DNA of 53,399 nucleotides from an uncultured Opitutales bacterium (lineage in GTDB: Bacteria > Verrucomicrobiota > Verrucomicrobiia > Opitutales > Intestinicryptomonadaceae), in contig URDC01000007.1 of the NCBI GenBank assembly GCA_900546565.1, positions 1-53,399 on the forward strand. Direction: 5' to 3'. Of the stretch, positions 1-7,122 are shown piece by piece. The notes beneath the pieces were generated by a model. That model was not told where the DNA came from. It saw only the letters and a program-made list of their open reading frames with translations, and ran no database searches. How positions within the stretch are numbered: position 1 is the stretch's first letter; every line of letters begins with the position of its first letter. Position numbers and translations under genes: made by a program.

Positions 1-209
1 GGAAGTTTACAAAGGCAACCTACAACTGGGCAAAATCGGGCTTCAAACTTGCCGATGAACCCGAACTAAAAAGAAGAAAATCGATCTGCAACAAGTGCAA
101 CTTCTGGTATCCCTCCGCCCGAATGGGACTCGGCAAATGCCTAAAATGCGGCTGCTCCTCCGCAAAACTTAAATTGGCTTCCGAAAAATGCCCAATCGGG
201 AAGTGGTAA
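1..209 (+). CDS. C-terminal end of a small zinc-ribbon protein (partial)
   Basis: The reading frame is open from the window edge to a TAA at 207-209, so the start is missing. The visible 68 residues carry two CxxC-type pairs (CNKC and CLKCGC) and end in CPIGKW. Short proteins with this Cys pattern and a C-terminal CPxGKW are common beside phage and mobile-element genes, and the Cys residues probably bind zinc. Its position at the edge of an integrase-bearing region fits that setting. The exact family and function are not determined. A bidirectional terminator follows directly. Confidence 0.6.
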   Translation, partial: KFTKATYNWAKSGFKLADEPELKRRKSICNKCNFWYPSARMGLGKCLKCGCSSAKLKLASEKCPIGKW

Positions 210-210
210 A

Positions 211-246
211 AAGAAAAGCCTTTCGGAATCCCGAAAGGCTTTTCTT
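211..246. terminator. Bidirectional intrinsic terminator
   Basis: A perfect 16-bp inverted repeat (arms 211-226 and 231-246, four-base loop AATC) begins with A-rich and ends with T-rich sequence. It lies between the convergent zinc-ribbon gene (+) and the coiled-coil membrane protein gene (-), so it can end transcription from both sides. Confidence 0.85.
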
Positions 247-253
247 CTCTAAA

Positions 254-1104
254 TCATAATTTTACATTCCGTCGTTCTTTTTCTCTCACTGTATATCCGC
301 AATACTTGCACCTGTATGTTATAATGTATGTACGATTCTCATAGTACTCGTTCTTGTGTTTAGTTTCATTCCATCGGGGGAACACACCACTTCTTTCTCC
401 ATTAAATTCACTCCCAATGTATTCCATTGCATCGTCTTTTCCGCAATTTGGACACGGGTCATCCTTCGTCATCCACTTAAAGAATTTAGCCAATATTTTT
501 GCTATCAATACAATCCCATACAAACTGAGAACAAATGCACTCAGTGAAAATACAACAAAAAATGCATCCTCACTCAAAAGCCCAAGTAATGGACTACATA
601 GTAAAACAAGTAATGCGATACAAAAAATCTTTACTTTGACGGAAGGCTTGTTTCGTAATTTTATTACTCCTGTAAGTATATATACAATAATAAGTGGAGG
701 AAAGAATATTGAACTTAAGATGATTAGCGATATTTCAAAAAACTTTCGTGTCTTACTCTTTGTGTTCAACTGTTTTTTTAGCTTTTCAACTTCGCTTCTT
801 AATTTCTCATTTTCAGAATTATCGCCGTCATCTTTTTCGTCTTCGTCGTCGACATCGTCTTCAGCGTCCAAATCATCATCGTCTTCCGAATCGTCATCAA
901 CATCGTCGAGGTCGTCCTCCTCGTTTGCTTTTTTTATGTCGGAAATTTCCGACTTCAATTCTTTGATGAGTTTTAACAATTCTTCTTGCGACGACTCTGC
1001 TTTCTTTTCTTCAACAGGGGTTTCGTTGCTTGTTTTTTTGCGGCTTTTACGGAAGCAATAGCCTCTTCCAATATATCGTTGGTTTCTTTTTTATCTTCGC
1101 TCAT
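254..1104 (-). CDS. Acidic coiled-coil membrane protein with C-terminal zinc ribbon (needs a -1 frameshift)
   Basis: Not assigned to a named family. The natural start is the ATG at 1104, four bases after the stop of the flotillin gene. That frame runs only 43 codons. At the A7 run (minus strand of 1033-1039), read as GCA-AAA-AAA, a -1 shift continues seamlessly into the long frame that ends at 254, giving 283 residues. Without the shift the long frame has no ATG start, only TTG at 979. The joined protein has a helical N-terminus, a run of Asp/Glu, a coiled coil, three hydrophobic segments and a C-terminal CPNCGK...CKYCGY zinc ribbon. The break may be a sequencing or homopolymer error, a real mutation, or programmed frameshifting at A-AAA-AAA. 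The first gene pair upstream (P-loop, flotillin) shares its operon. Confidence 0.6.
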
Positions 1105-1108
1105 AATT

Positions 1109-2467
1109 TTACTTGTTTAGAATTTTGTTAAGAACCGCTTTTCCCATATCGGTGTTTGCAAACGCCTCTAACGCCGCACCCAAGTTTGTTCCGGTTTGCG
1201 ACGAAAATATTTTACGCGCGTTTTCCACTCCGCCGTTTATGTCGCCGCCGTTGGCAATTACTTTTATTTCCGCGCCTTTCAGATTTTGAGCTTGGGCTAT
1301 TCCGACCGTCTTCTCGGCATTAATTTGTTCTATTCTAATTAAGTATTCTTGATATTCCTTATTTTGTCCAATCTCCTTGGCAAGTGTCGTCTGTGCCGTA
1401 ACGGACGCCAATTGGTCGGCTTTCTTCGCTTCGGCATTCGCCATACCCTGAGCTTTAATACCTTCCGCCTGTTTTACACTTGCCGTCAAATCTGCCTCGG
1501 CTTTTACGACTACTGAATCCGCTATCTTGCGTTGCGACTCCAACTGGGCTTCCGCCGAAATAATTTGAACATTTTTCTTCTGTTCAGCCTGAATGATTTC
1601 TGTTTGTTTTACGATTTCGGCGCGCTTGACTTCCGCGACCATTGCGACCTGCATTTCCTTTTCTTTGGTGATTTTCGCTTCGTCGTTGATATCCTGATTT
1701 GTTTTTTCATTCATTATACCGATTGTCTTGTTTACCTCGGCTTCGCGTTTCCCGACCGCCTCGTGCGCTTCCTGTTTTTTTAGCGCAACCGTCTTGCCAG
1801 CCTCGATTTCCGCCGATTCCGCAAGCTGTTTGTTCTTGGCTACTTCAATCCTCGATTCCTTTTCGATTTCCGACTTCTTTTTAGCCATTATGTTTTCGAT
1901 AACCTTACTTTCCTTGTTGTCGCGCAAGTCCATAAGTTCAATATTTTTCACGGGAACAACCCCCCATTCTTTGAGTTGTTCCGAAACCGCTATCGTGAAT
2001 TTCTCACCATAGACGGAACGTTCGCTCATAATATCCTCCAAACGCGCATTTGCCATAATCGAGCGAACCGCGCCTTGAACAATGCCAGTTAAATGATTGC
2101 GTAATTCCGCGAAAGATTCCACTTTATTGGCGGCTTCATTTGTGTCGCTGATTCTGAAAAACGCCTTTATATCGAGTACAAATGGCAAACGATCTTTATC
2201 GTAGGCTTCATAATTTTGTAAATCCAAGTCGAAGTTCGATACAGGTAATTCGCGCTTTGTCATACCCAGAAACGGAAGCCAACGCGGAAATTCGTAATAG
2301 ACATTTCCTCCTGTTTGACCTTTACCGAATGAAACGGTCTTTTTCGCATATTGAACAATGTGAACGACGTTTGTGGGCACAACACGCCTCAATGGCATAA
2401 TGAACACTACAAATATGAACGCCGCTACACCTAAAAAAATCAATGCCATTAAAAATATTCCAGCCAT
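1109..2467 (-). CDS. Flotillin/SPFH (band 7) family membrane scaffold protein
   Basis: A 452-residue protein with one N-terminal membrane segment (about residues 4-26), an SPFH/band-7 domain (roughly 30-200) and a long Ala/Glu/Lys-rich coiled coil (about 200-390) with recurring EA-rich heptads. It ends in a Gly/Asn-rich tail. This is the layout of bacterial flotillins (FloT/YuaG, YqiK), which oligomerise at the membrane and organise partner proteins. It is the middle gene of a three-gene minus-strand operon: P-loop NTPase upstream (11-base gap), coiled-coil zinc-ribbon protein downstream (4-base gap). Flotillins are usually housekeeping genes, so its place next to an integrase is unusual. The family call is secure; the role in this island is unknown. 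Confidence 0.9.
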   Translation of the reverse strand: MAGIFLMALIFLGVAAFIFVVFIMPLRRVVPTNVVHIVQYAKKTVSFGKGQTGGNVYYEFPRWLPFLGMTKRELPVSNFDLDLQNYEAYDKDRLPFVLDIKAFFRISDTNEAANKVESFAELRNHLTGIVQGAVRSIMANARLEDIMSERSVYGEKFTIAVSEQLKEWGVVPVKNIELMDLRDNKESKVIENIMAKKKSEIEKESRIEVAKNKQLAESAEIEAGKTVALKKQEAHEAVGKREAEVNKTIGIMNEKTNQDINDEAKITKEKEMQVAMVAEVKRAEIVKQTEIIQAEQKKNVQIISAEAQLESQRKIADSVVVKAEADLTASVKQAEGIKAQGMANAEAKKADQLASVTAQTTLAKEIGQNKEYQEYLIRIEQINAEKTVGIAQAQNLKGAEIKVIANGGDINGGVENARKIFSSQTGTNLGAALEAFANTDMGKAVLNKILNK

Positions 2468-2478
2468 AACTACCTTAA

Positions 2479-2964
2479 TTAGAGATTAAAAAATTTCTTT
2501 TCGAGAACAGAAAAAACAGTATCGGCAATGGTATTTTCCATATCAGCCATTCGTGCCTTATCGCCGTGAGTAGGAAATGTTCCCACATTCAAGTAAACTT
2601 CAAATCCGTCTTCGCGAATGCCTTCCAGAATATACCTGAACACGGAATTTTCGTTGTCAATCAATCGTGAGGCGCAAACAAGAACATCAATATCGTCCTT
2701 TATATAATCAAAGGCCGTCTTAAAATCAGACAAACAATCTCCGCTCAAAATCAGTCCGACTTTAATTCCGTTTATAGGTTCAAAAATACAAAAGAAGTCA
2801 TTCTCCAAAGGAATTTTTATAAGCGACTTCGTAAAAAACCCATCTTCTCGATTAAACCTGTGTTTCGGTTGGATTTTCAATAGCCTTTCGTAAAGTTTTC
2901 CAATCGAGTTGGACTTTCCAGACCCTTGTTTCCCAGAAATTAAAATAACCTTTTTCTTATTCAT
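2479..2964 (-). CDS. Small P-loop NTPase
   Basis: A 161-residue protein with a Walker A motif GKQGSGKS at about residues 11-18, followed by a helix. The central strand and loop CASR (around 100) is placed where nucleotide-kinase-like P-loop enzymes have a base- or effector-recognition element. No clear Walker B or partner domain can be named. It is the first gene of the flotillin operon and is transcribed away from the integrase; a palindrome at 2976-2996 sits immediately upstream of its ATG. The close coupling to a flotillin suggests an NTP-dependent partner of the membrane scaffold, but this is inference. Confidence 0.75.
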   Translation of the reverse strand: MNKKKVILISGKQGSGKSNSIGKLYERLLKIQPKHRFNREDGFFTKSLIKIPLENDFFCIFEPINGIKVGLILSGDCLSDFKTAFDYIKDDIDVLVCASRLIDNENSVFRYILEGIREDGFEVYLNVGTFPTHGDKARMADMENTIADTVFSVLEKKFFNL

Positions 2965-2975
2965 TAAGCCTAGGT

Positions 2976-2996
2976 TATCGTATTACAAATACGATA
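2976..2996. promoter_or_regulatory. Palindromic operator candidate (copy 1)
   Basis: Perfect inverted repeat with 9-bp arms TATCGTATT and AATACGATA around ACA, located 12 bases upstream of the P-loop gene start. A second copy overlaps the integrase start on the other side of the intergenic region, and a half-site (AATACGATA) lies at 3029-3037. The layout suits a repressor controlling the divergent island promoters. Confidence 0.6.
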
Positions 2997-3061
2997 CCCA
3001 CAGAGCATTGTTCAACTACTTAAAATTCAATACGATAGAGAAACCGAGCAGGGTTTAGCAT

Positions 3062-3136
3062 CTGGCTGATTACAAAAAATTTATTCTGCCTGATACCCAG
3101 CCGAGCATTTTGGAATGGGCAGTTGAGAAAATTTAG
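3062..3136 (+). pseudogene. Possible C-terminal remnant of a displaced gene
   Basis: A 24-codon open stretch with protein-like composition (contains FILPDTQPSILEW) ends at TAG 3134-3136. It has an in-frame stop just upstream and no start codon. It may be the tail of a gene truncated when the island rearranged. Very short, so this is tentative. Confidence 0.25.
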
Positions 3137-3144
3137 TTTGACAT

Positions 3145-3161
3145 TCGTATTTGTAATACGA
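3145..3161. promoter_or_regulatory. Palindromic operator candidate (copy 2) at the integrase start
   Basis: Arms TCGTATT and AATACGA around TGT. The last base is the A of the integrase ATG at 3161, and a TTGACA hexamer lies just upstream at 3138-3143. A protein bound here would block transcription or translation initiation of the integrase. The sequence is the same palindrome as at 2976-2996. Confidence 0.55.
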
Positions 3162-4174
3162 TGGACACTATATTAAATTCGGCTCAGGAAGTTTTGGGGA
3201 AGGCTAAGGTTTCGGTTCTCGATTCGGCAAGGTTTGTTCGGAATATTCTGGACACCAAGCCAAGCGACAGCAAATTGACCGACGCACAGTTTGTTTTGAA
3301 GGTAATTGATGCAGGATTGCGCAACATTCGGGCAAAGGAAATGTCCATCTTCGACGGGTTCGCTCTATATTTAAAGAACAAGCAACATTTGCGCCCCGAT
3401 TCCATACGCGACATTCGCTGTATCGGCAACCGCCTTTTGCGTACAAGCCCCGAATTCGGCAAGCGCAACTTTTCGGAGCTTAGCGTAGCTGAATGCGAAG
3501 AATGGCTGAATGCGGCGTTTCATACCAACCCGCAATTCAACAAGGCGCGGACTATGTTGCACGGCTTGTTTGAATTCGCCCTCCGCCGCGAGTGGTGCGA
3601 CAAGAACCCGATAAAGCGAATCGAACGAAAGAAAGTCGTCGAAAAGGAAATCAAGCCGTTGAAACTTTCCGAAACAAAACGGCTAATCAAAACCGCCCAG
3701 CGCGAAAGTCCCGTATACGCCGTCGTTGCCGCACTCTTGGTCTATACAGGAATCCGCCCGCGCGAAGTCCGCAGGCTAACTTGGCGCGACATCGACACCG
3801 AAGAAAAGATCATCACCGTGCGCTCACAGTGCTCGAAAACAGGTGGCGTCCGCCAAGTGGAAATTCCGCCAGTCCTCAACCGACTTTTGATAACACATTC
3901 ACGCGAATTAAAAGAGGAAAAAATCTGCCCGACCGACTGGCAACGGCGCTGGCGCAAAATCCGCGATAACTCGGGCTTTCGCGGACGTTGGGTTCAGGAC
4001 GTGCTTCGCCACACATACGCAAGCTTCCACGCCAAAAACTACGCCGACTTGCCGCGCCTTCAACTCAATATGGGACACCGCGATTTGTCGCTGTTGCGCT
4101 CCCGCTACATCAATATGCATGGCATTTCCCGAGCCGAGGCAAAAAGCTTCTTCGAACCGAAGAATGCAAAATAG
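3161..4174 (+). CDS. Tyrosine recombinase/integrase of the left-end element
   Basis: A 337-residue site-specific recombinase. The N-terminal core-binding domain spans roughly residues 60-160 and the catalytic domain 170-330. Visible catalytic residues are Arg199 (TGIRPRE), Arg283-His284 (VLRHTYAS), His306 (MGHRD) and nucleophile Tyr316 (SRYIN). The first His of the usual HxxR box is Asp280 here (DVLR). The gene points at tRNA-Val about 215 bases downstream, the classical arrangement for integration into a tRNA 3' end. No Shine-Dalgarno sequence precedes ATG 3161, which overlaps a palindrome, so the start could be slightly further in. It should catalyse integration and excision of the element extending left beyond the window. 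Confidence 0.88.
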   Translation: MDTILNSAQEVLGKAKVSVLDSARFVRNILDTKPSDSKLTDAQFVLKVIDAGLRNIRAKEMSIFDGFALYLKNKQHLRPDSIRDIRCIGNRLLRTSPEFGKRNFSELSVAECEEWLNAAFHTNPQFNKARTMLHGLFEFALRREWCDKNPIKRIERKKVVEKEIKPLKLSETKRLIKTAQRESPVYAVVAALLVYTGIRPREVRRLTWRDIDTEEKIITVRSQCSKTGGVRQVEIPPVLNRLLITHSRELKEEKICPTDWQRRWRKIRDNSGFRGRWVQDVLRHTYASFHAKNYADLPRLQLNMGHRDLSLLRSRYINMHGISRAEAKSFFEPKNAK

Positions 4175-4280
4175 CACTTCTATAAGGTCGCCGATTTGCA
4201 CAGGGCAAAGTCTTGTAAACGTCGGAGACCAAGTTTTTCGGCAACCAAGTCGGGGAGTCAATGTGAACTTACGGCTTTTC

Positions 4281-4399
4281 AAATGGTGGGAGTGTGGCGA
4301 ATTGGCTTTTCTTCGGCTTCCCCTCGAAAAGCCTGTTCTGACTCCCACAAAAAAAACTTCCAAGACAAAGACTTGGAAGTTTTTCTAAATGGTGGGAGT
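4281..4399. other. Attachment-like direct repeat of the tRNA-Val 3' end
   Basis: The 13-base string AAATGGTGGGAGT occurs at 4281-4293 and again at 4387-4399, where it covers the 3' end of tRNA-Val (on the minus strand, including the CCA). An inverted GACTCCCAC copy lies in between. Repeats of a tRNA 3' end beside an integrase mark att sites. The 106-base spacing suggests an old insertion scar or secondary site. The distal att of the main element would lie left of the window. Confidence 0.45.
4352..4384 (-). terminator. Intrinsic terminator downstream of tRNA-Val
   Basis: A 12-bp stem (AAAACTTCCAAG and its complement) with a seven-base loop, flanked by an A-run on the left that is read as a U-run on the minus strand. 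It lies directly downstream of tRNA-Val and may also stop integrase transcription from the left. Confidence 0.8.
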
Positions 4400-4466
4400 A
4401 GCAGAACTCGAATCTGCGACCCCTTGCGTGTCATGCAAGTGCTCTAACCAACTGAGCTATACCCCC
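4390..4466 (-). tRNA. tRNA-Val (anticodon GAC)
   Basis: Cloverleaf on the minus strand: acceptor GGGGGTA pairing with TACTCCC (one G-U), D-arm AGCTCAGTTGGTTAGAGC, anticodon stem CTTGC/GCAAG with loop ATGACAC (anticodon GAC, Val codon GUC), T-arm GCAGA-TTCGAGT-TCTGC. Discriminator A is followed by an encoded CCA. Its 3' end faces the integrase, so it is the likely attachment site. Confidence 0.95.
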
Positions 4467-4607
4467 GTTAATTAAAGTTCGTATTCAAGCACGTTTTTAT
4501 GTCGATATGCAAGCCTTTTTTTTATTTTTTCGAAAAATTTTAAAATACTCCGTGTTCTCCCAACTATTCTCTTGAAACAAAAATTTTTCGGTGTTCACTG
4601 GTTTCAC

Positions 4608-5351
4608 ATGGACTGTTTCTCGAAGACTTATTCCATCCGCGCCTCCGAAATCGGGGTAGATTACCGTATGCGCAAAACCGAAGCGGCGGCGTTGTTTCAG
4701 CAATGTCTCGCTGAATTTTTCGCCGAAAAAACTTTGGCGGGTTACGATATGGCGAAAATGGGGCTGACGTGGATTACGTCGGATATGGCGGTTTGTTTCG
4801 AAGGCACGCAAATGCCGTTCTGGCGCGAAGAGGTGCAAATTTCGGTATGGTTGAATCCCGTAAGATCGGATATAAGGCTCTATTTCGATTTCGAGGGGAA
4901 AATCGGCGGGGCTCCCGTATTCAAAGGCTCGTCGGTTCAGCTTGTCGCCGACAAACAGACGCACCGCATAAGGAAAAACGACGTCGTCGCGGGACGATTC
5001 TCGCGCATCGAAAAATCGGCGTTCGAACTCCCGCCGTTCGGGAAAATCCCCGATGTTGCGAAAGTAGACAACTCGATTTCAAAACGCGTGCGTTCGTATG
5101 AACTGGACTTCAACAACCACCTCAACAACGTCCAATATCTGCCGATTTCGTTCGAGGCAATCCCGCGCGAATTCAGGGCTGCGCACTCGCTCGAATTCTA
5201 CCACATCAAATTTCTGCGTGAAGTTTTTCTGGGAGATTTAATCGAATCGAAAGTCGAAGTCTGCGCCGACAAAACCGCCACGCACCATGTTCTCGAAAGA
5301 CAATCCGACGGCGCGCAAGTCTGTAAAATGCTCGCGCTCTGGCGGACATAA
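4608..5351 (+). CDS. Acyl-ACP thioesterase (FatA/FatB-like, double hot-dog)
   Basis: A 247-residue protein matching bacterial acyl-ACP thioesterases of the plant Fat family (PF01643), which hydrolyse acyl-ACP to free fatty acid. Two hot-dog halves are visible. The second contains the hallmark DFNNHLNN (residues 167-174), which holds the catalytic Asn and His. I chose ATG 4608 because the frame upstream offers only TTG, and the first hot-dog strand (FSKTYSIRASEIG) begins right after this ATG. dinB follows after 11 bases, so the two are probably co-transcribed, although no functional link is evident. Confidence 0.85.
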   Translation: MDCFSKTYSIRASEIGVDYRMRKTEAAALFQQCLAEFFAEKTLAGYDMAKMGLTWITSDMAVCFEGTQMPFWREEVQISVWLNPVRSDIRLYFDFEGKIGGAPVFKGSSVQLVADKQTHRIRKNDVVAGRFSRIEKSAFELPPFGKIPDVAKVDNSISKRVRSYELDFNNHLNNVQYLPISFEAIPREFRAAHSLEFYHIKFLREVFLGDLIESKVEVCADKTATHHVLERQSDGAQVCKMLALWRT

Positions 5352-5362
5352 CCCCTGCAAAA

Positions 5363-6553
5363 ATGCCGACCGACCGCGCCATTTTACACTGCGATATGAA
5401 CGGATTTTTCGCGTCCGTCGAAATGCTCGAACACCCCGAGTTGCGCGGCAGACCCGTCGCGGTGTCGGGAAATCCGCTTCTGCGCCACGGCATAATTTTG
5501 GCGAAAAACGAGGCCGCAAAAAAATTCGGAATCGCGACGGGCGAAACAATCGGCTCGGCAAAGCAGAAGTGCCCCGACCTGACGCTGCTAGAACCCCACC
5601 ACGAAAAATACGCGCATTATTCGAAGCTCGCCAACGCGATTTACGCGCGTTTCACGGACAAAGTCGAACCGTTCGGCATAGACGAGTCGTGGCTCGACGT
5701 CAGCGCAAGCCGCTCGCTTTTCGGCGACCCGAAAACAATAGCCGACACGATAAGAGAAACTATCAAAAGAGAATTGAATCTAACAGTTTCCGTTGGAGTG
5801 TCGTTCAACAAAGTTTTCGCAAAACTCGGCAGCGACTATAAAAAACCCGATGCCACAACCGTCTTCAACCGCGACAGCGTCGAGAAAATCATACACCGCC
5901 TCCCCGTAAAATCTATGCTCTTTGTCGGGCGCAACACCGCCGCCGCGCTTGCGAAAATGAACATACGCACAATCGGCGATTTGGCCGCGTTCGACGTCCG
6001 CGTCTTGTCGCGTAAATTTGGCAAACACGGCGCGCTGCTGCACGAATACGCCACGGGCAACGACACTTCGCCCGTCGCACAATACGGCGTGCACGACCCC
6101 GTAAAATCAATCGGCAATTCCATCACATTCAGCCGCGACCTCTCGGGCGAGCGCGACATCAAGTTGGGGCTCGCCAAAGTCGCCGAAAAAGTTTCGCAGC
6201 GGCTTATCCGCAAGGGCTTAAAAGGCGACATAGTCCACCTCTCTATAAAGGGCGCGGATTTCTCGTATTTGACGCGCCAAAGAAAAATCGAAATGCCCAC
6301 CAATCTGGCGTCGACACTCTCGGCGACGGCGATGGAGTTAGTCCTCGAAGCGTGGAATTTGGCGCACCCCATAAGAATGCTCGGCATAGCATGCTCGGGG
6401 GTCGAAAGTTCGGACAAACCGATACAGGCCGATTTTTTCGCGAACGACACCCCGAGGGAAGAGGCGCGAACAAAGGCATTCTTCGCAATAAAAGAGCAGT
6501 TCGGCGACAATACAATAAACTTCGGTTCGCAGCTCGATTCCGACTTGCAGTAG
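5363..6553 (+). CDS. dinB: DNA polymerase IV (Y-family translesion polymerase)
   Basis: A 396-residue Y-family polymerase that extends primers past damaged bases with low fidelity. Catalytic acidic residues are present: Asp11 (HCDMNGFFASVE) and Asp107-Glu108 (FGIDESWLD), with Phe15/Phe16 at the steric-gate position. Fingers, helix-hairpin-helix thumb (around 180-210) and the little-finger domain (roughly 240-350) follow in the usual order. Length is slightly above E. coli DinB. A beta-clamp binding peptide is not obvious, though QADFF near residue 355 is a plausible one. It sits between the thioesterase and tRNA-Leu. Confidence 0.93.
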   Translation: MPTDRAILHCDMNGFFASVEMLEHPELRGRPVAVSGNPLLRHGIILAKNEAAKKFGIATGETIGSAKQKCPDLTLLEPHHEKYAHYSKLANAIYARFTDKVEPFGIDESWLDVSASRSLFGDPKTIADTIRETIKRELNLTVSVGVSFNKVFAKLGSDYKKPDATTVFNRDSVEKIIHRLPVKSMLFVGRNTAAALAKMNIRTIGDLAAFDVRVLSRKFGKHGALLHEYATGNDTSPVAQYGVHDPVKSIGNSITFSRDLSGERDIKLGLAKVAEKVSQRLIRKGLKGDIVHLSIKGADFSYLTRQRKIEMPTNLASTLSATAMELVLEAWNLAHPIRMLGIACSGVESSDKPIQADFFANDTPREEARTKAFFAIKEQFGDNTINFGSQLDSDLQ

Positions 6554-6621
6554 AAAAAATATTTTTTTCTTGCATTGGGAAATAAAAACGGCATAGTAGG
6601 GAGATAATTATTCAATTTATC

Positions 6622-6703
<82 letters not shown>

Positions 6704-6710
6704 AAAATTA

Positions 6711-6739
6711 AATCCGTCGCAACCGCGGCGGATTTTTTT
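6711..6739 (+). terminator. Intrinsic terminator of tRNA-Leu
   Basis: A 9-bp stem (ATCCGTCGC and GCGGCGGAT, with one U-G pair that forms only on the plus transcript), four-base loop, then seven Ts. It lies eight bases after tRNA-Leu. Confidence 0.8.
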
Positions 6740-6820
6740 GTTCTGAACTTTTTTCTATTTTCGGAAGAGGCGCGATTGCATTCACAATGCGCTTTGTTCT
6801 TCGATTAAAGTTTTTCAAAA

Positions 6821-7054
6821 AATGTAGGCGTTTAATAAAGGCACATCGGCAACGCCGATTGCCGCCGGTGCCCGTCATATAAAAATCCCGCCCAGCGGAA
6901 CGCCACTTCCCAACATAAAAAATGTGGACGTTTGGAAAAGCGGATATTGCCACAGGCAATCCGCGCCAGTATCTGTATGTAAAAAATATAGGCGTTTGAC
7001 AAAGGAGGAATATTTGCCAAAGGCAAATCCTCCGCCGGTGCCCAACATATAAAA
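6821..7054. repeat. Cluster of four family-1 hairpin repeats
   Basis: Four consecutive units (about 6821-6885, 6886-6920 degenerate, 6921-6985, 6986-7054). A full unit reads AATGTAGGCGTTTGACAAAG, a variable stem-loop, then CCGGTGCCCAACATATAAAA. Stems differ but pair: ATCGGC/GCCGAT in unit 1, GCGGAT.ATTGCC/GGCAATCCGC in unit 3, GGAGGA..TTTGCC/GGCAAATCCTCC in unit 4. Further units lie at 28519-28586 and 48949-49195. Reading frames through this stretch repeat the same peptide and are artefacts of the repeat. No protein gene is seen between tRNA-Leu and 7123. Confidence 0.85.
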
Positions 7055-7122
7055 CACTTGAAAGGAAGAAATGTTCGTGTAAATTTCGGGAGAGAACCAA
7101 TAAAACTAAACTAAGAGGATAA

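Noticed and set aside
6708..7100. Minus-strand frames of 60-130 codons across the repeat cluster after tRNA-Leu
   Set aside because: They translate the family-1 repeats, giving the same LGTGGGFAFGK-like peptide several times in shifting frames. No start signal, and the DNA is explained by hairpin structure.
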